A stretch of DNA of 64,000 bases from Chitinophaga pinensis (GTDB lineage Bacteria > Bacteroidota > Bacteroidia > UKL13-3): NCBI GenBank assembly GCA_945861965.1, contig CAMAWM010000002.1, positions 52,223 to 116,222 on the forward strand. Direction: 5' to 3'. This document shows, one piece after another, positions 61,685 through 64,000 of the stretch (its first letter is position 1; each line of letters starts with the position of its first letter). Made by a program: the position numbers and the translations under genes. The notes below the pieces were generated by a model, which saw only the letters and a list, made by a program, of their open reading frames with translations, had not been told where the DNA came from and did not search any database.

Positions 61685-64000
61685 TCAACGAATAATTGTT
61701 ATAGAGCCATGAAGAGAAAGTTGCTGATTGCATTTTGAGTTGCCATTAAGTGTATAATAATAAACGCCATTTGATAATTGCTGTCCGTTATTTTCATTGC
61801 CCTGCCAACATTGTTCAGGGTCACTTGTTTCAAACACTAAATTACCCCATCTGTTAAATACCATAAATTTTATTTCTTTAAATTCGGTCAAGCTTTTCAG
61901 AGGCAAACAATCATTTATTCCATCTTTATTAGGTGTAAATACATTTGGGAAAAAACCTAAACTATCAGAAAAGGTTACCTTTAAAAAAATACTGTCTGTA
62001 AATATACATCCTAAAGAGTCGGTTGCTGTAATAAAATATGTAATGGATTTTTTTGGTGTAGCTATTGGAGTTGACGAATTGGCATTGCTTAAATTTTCAG
62101 CTGGAGTCCAGACATAATTCAAACATCCTTCTGCTTTAAGCTGTGTATAAAGGGTATTGCAATCAATGTTGTTTGATTTAGTTATCGTTAAATTATTTGA
62201 TGGCTTATAAATATTTATAGTAATGATGCTGTCGCATCCATTTTGGTTGGTTAATGTGTCTGAATATACACCGCTTACTTTATAAATAAATTTACCACTG
62301 GGAGATATAAAGGTGTCACAAATTGAAATTTTTAAATGATTAAATGAAATTAGACGTGAGTAATAAATGTATAAAATGCTGTCACAACCATTTACCGTTG
62401 TCAGTGTGTCTAAATACATGCCTGTGGTACGTATATAAAATTTACCACTTGGCATTAATAAGCTATCACATGACATATAATTTAAAGTATCAGAAGTTGA
62501 GGTGCGAGTATAATTTACTGTTATAATACTGTCGCATAATGTAGTATTTAAAAGTGTATCAATATAAATACCCGAACTTTCCCAAATATATTTGCCGCTT
62601 GGACTAATAATATGGCTGCAATAAGTAGTATCAATATTTAATTTACTAGAGTTTACAAAAAGCCTCAATTTAATTATACTGTCACAACCAGATACGGTTT
62701 GTATAGTATCAAAGTATGTACCTGTTGAATCCCAAATGTATTTTCTGCTAAATGACAACATAGTTTTACAAACACTTGAGTCCAATTCACTTTTTGAACT
62801 CAACACATGAACATTAAAAAATAAAATACTGTCGCAACCAAGGCGATTGGTCAGGGTGTCAAAGTACAAGCCAGTGCTGTCCCAAACATATTTACCGCTT
62901 GGAGATAATAATGTATAACAGGTACTCGTATCAATATACACAAGTGGAGAAACCATTAATACAAATGCATCACTTATAGGAGTACCCCAAAGATCGGTTT
63001 CGATAGTTGCATTCAATGTTTTACAAGGTAGGCTGATACTATCGGTAAACCAACCACTGATAAAAGTTCTCCCATTAGGGTCGGTTAATGGATACCCCAT
63101 TTTGAATTGATTTAAATAAATGGTATTACTCATATTATTATTGTTGTTGATAATAGACTCAGCAGCAATAATGTTATTTAAACTATCCATGAAAGCTATA
63201 AATGCAGTTGATTGACTGAAAGGATTTGCAGGCATATATTTTTGCAACTTCGTATCATTTCCATTAGTAAATCCAATAAGTATGAGTTGTCTGTTAAAAT
63301 AATTGTAGGTTAGTGAGGTAATTGTTTTCATTGCATCGTTACCCATAATAAAATTTTCCGAGATGATATTGCCATTTGGGTCTAGTTTACATAGATAAGC
63401 ACCGCTATGATTGCTAGTATATAATGGATTAATTAGGAAGTCGTATAATAGAGGATTAAATGGCGTTGCAAATGCCAACTCTTGATTGATCGTATCGTAG
63501 TCAAAGTGATTTATTTGGTAGTAGTTGGGTTGGAGTTCACGTGAAATTGTTTTTGTCCAAAGAACACTATCCTTTTCATTAAATTTTACTAAGAGATAGT
63601 TGGAGCCAATTTGTAAGGGCTGCGGATTCGCTGTTTTAAATGTGTCAGGTTTTGTTATTCGAAACCTAAAAATGCCATAAGTATTAAAACCATCACTAAT
63701 CATATTTACTACTTTAATATCAAAGGAAGAATCCGCATGTTGATGCATAAACATATTTTTAAATGGTTCTTTAACCGATAATAGAATCCCTGACAAAGAG
63801 AACTTTAACAAAATATATTTTGTATTTACAAAAAATAAACTCTTTTGGTTTAAATTATTTGTAACCGAAATGGTATCGGCAGAAAATAATGTATCTGACC
63901 TAATGTTGGGAAAGTAAACTATGATTTCATCTGTTCGGCTAATTGTAAAACTGCCAAAAAATAAATAAACTTGATTAGCGGGAAGGTTTTCTCTAGCAAT
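61685..64000 (-). CDS. T9SS type B surface adhesin-like repeat protein, 5' end beyond window
   Basis: The frame is open from the window edge to a stop at 61685, 771 residues visible; the start is outside. The first about 350 residues look like a large beta propeller or SBBP-like region (NYLLVKFNEKDSVLWTKTI). Then come five repeats of exactly 50 residues (62171-62920), each with the pattern SPSGKYxW-x-x-S-G-x-Y-x-D-T and GCDSI, with two cysteines. An Ig-like region and a gliding-motility-type C-terminal domain follow (VFTPNKDGINDCLPL, FMVFNRWGNLVFE, GNENNGQQLSNGVYYY), the T9SS type B sorting signal. A cell-surface adhesin or gliding-related protein is likely. Confidence 0.9.
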   Translation of the reverse strand: MARENLPANQVYLFFGSFTISRTDEIIVYFPNIRSDTLFSADTISVTNNLNQKSLFFVNTKYILLKFSLSGILLSVKEPFKNMFMHQHADSSFDIKVVNMISDGFNTYGIFRFRITKPDTFKTANPQPLQIGSNYLLVKFNEKDSVLWTKTISRELQPNYYQINHFDYDTINQELAFATPFNPLLYDFLINPLYTSNHSGAYLCKLDPNGNIISENFIMGNDAMKTITSLTYNYFNRQLILIGFTNGNDTKLQKYMPANPFSQSTAFIAFMDSLNNIIAAESIINNNNNMSNTIYLNQFKMGYPLTDPNGRTFISGWFTDSISLPCKTLNATIETDLWGTPISDAFVLMVSPLVYIDTSTCYTLLSPSGKYVWDSTGLYFDTLTNRLGCDSILFFNVHVLSSKSELDSSVCKTMLSFSRKYIWDSTGTYFDTIQTVSGCDSIIKLRLFVNSSKLNIDTTYCSHIISPSGKYIWESSGIYIDTLLNTTLCDSIITVNYTRTSTSDTLNYMSCDSLLMPSGKFYIRTTGMYLDTLTTVNGCDSILYIYYSRLISFNHLKISICDTFISPSGKFIYKVSGVYSDTLTNQNGCDSIITINIYKPSNNLTITKSNNIDCNTLYTQLKAEGCLNYVWTPAENLSNANSSTPIATPKKSITYFITATDSLGCIFTDSIFLKVTFSDSLGFFPNVFTPNKDGINDCLPLKSLTEFKEIKFMVFNRWGNLVFETSDPEQCWQGNENNGQQLSNGVYYYTLNGNSKCNQQLSLHGSITIIR
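62171..62920 (-). repeat. Five tandem 150-bp repeats in the T9SS type B protein
   Basis: Cysteine pairs recur at exactly 50-residue spacing in five consecutive units: each begins with a Cys and has a second Cys 28 residues later in a GCDSI motif (LCDSI in the third). Between them is an SPSGKY-like strand and a SGxYxDT strand. The DNA copies have diverged, so this is not a recent expansion. Confidence 0.85.

Noticed and set aside
62171..62920. CRISPR-like periodicity
   Set aside because: The 150-bp period is in a coding frame with diverged copies; it is a protein repeat.
63622..63811. Internal start of the T9SS type B protein at 63811
   Set aside because: The frame stays open for 63 more codons to the window edge and no signal peptide follows 63811, so the true start is outside.

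Overview
The window looks like a chromosome segment from a low-G+C member of the Bacteroidota. Support comes from several type IX secretion (T9SS) cargo proteins with C-terminal sorting domains, two TonB-dependent receptors with carboxypeptidase-like N-terminal domains, DUF4249 and DUF2490 proteins, a PID-CTERM-like small protein, gene starts without Shine-Dalgarno sequences, and promoter-like TAnnTTTG elements. I cannot name the genus. I saw no rRNA, tRNA, CRISPR array, phage gene or transposase.

Layout. 1-5.2 kb (minus): a secreted subtilase cut by the window edge, a thioredoxin-like protein, a PLP-dependent alpha-oxoamine synthase and proline dehydrogenase. 5.4-15 kb: shikimate genes aroB, aroA and aroC on the plus strand, with aroC separated from aroBA by a minus-strand heavy-metal efflux cassette (a His-rich small protein, a CzcA-type pump fused to its TolC-like outer-membrane partner, and an adaptor lipoprotein) and a DoxX-family remnant. 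15-25 kb: an M43 metalloprotease, a helix-hairpin-helix outer-membrane protein, hpt, a glycosyltransferase, a Ycf48-like protein, ssb and a TonB receptor. 25-34.6 kb: envelope proteins, many of unknown role, including a TonB receptor/DUF4249 pair. 34.7-43.2 kb: polysaccharide genes (short TolC-like protein, Wzc-like protein with a degenerate kinase domain, three glycosyltransferases) interrupted by recQ. 43.2-44.8 kb: an MBL-fold hydrolase and a DedA protein.

44.8-53.6 kb (minus) is the most interesting region. Eight tightly spaced genes look like one operon: an aryl-sulfotransferase-like T9SS protein, a T9SS protein with two starch-binding-like domains, a CotH-kinase/lamin-tail T9SS protein, a small lipoprotein, a YD-repeat-like protein, a VTC-type polyphosphate polymerase domain protein, a DUF4956 membrane protein and a DUF2490 outer-membrane protein. 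Together they suggest an envelope system that couples cytoplasmic or membrane phosphate-polymer chemistry to modification of surface proteins or glycans. That role is inference.

53.7-64 kb is mostly housekeeping: an SDR with an altered active site, a Sua5-type tRNA-modification enzyme, pirin, a UMF1-type transporter, a LutA-like Fe-S protein, DUF4256, thyA and the pyruvate dehydrogenase E2. It ends with a T9SS type B adhesin-like protein, cut by the window edge, that carries five repeats of exactly 50 residues. Coding density is high. Three convergent gene pairs share a palindromic TTAA as both stop codons, and TTG starts are common.
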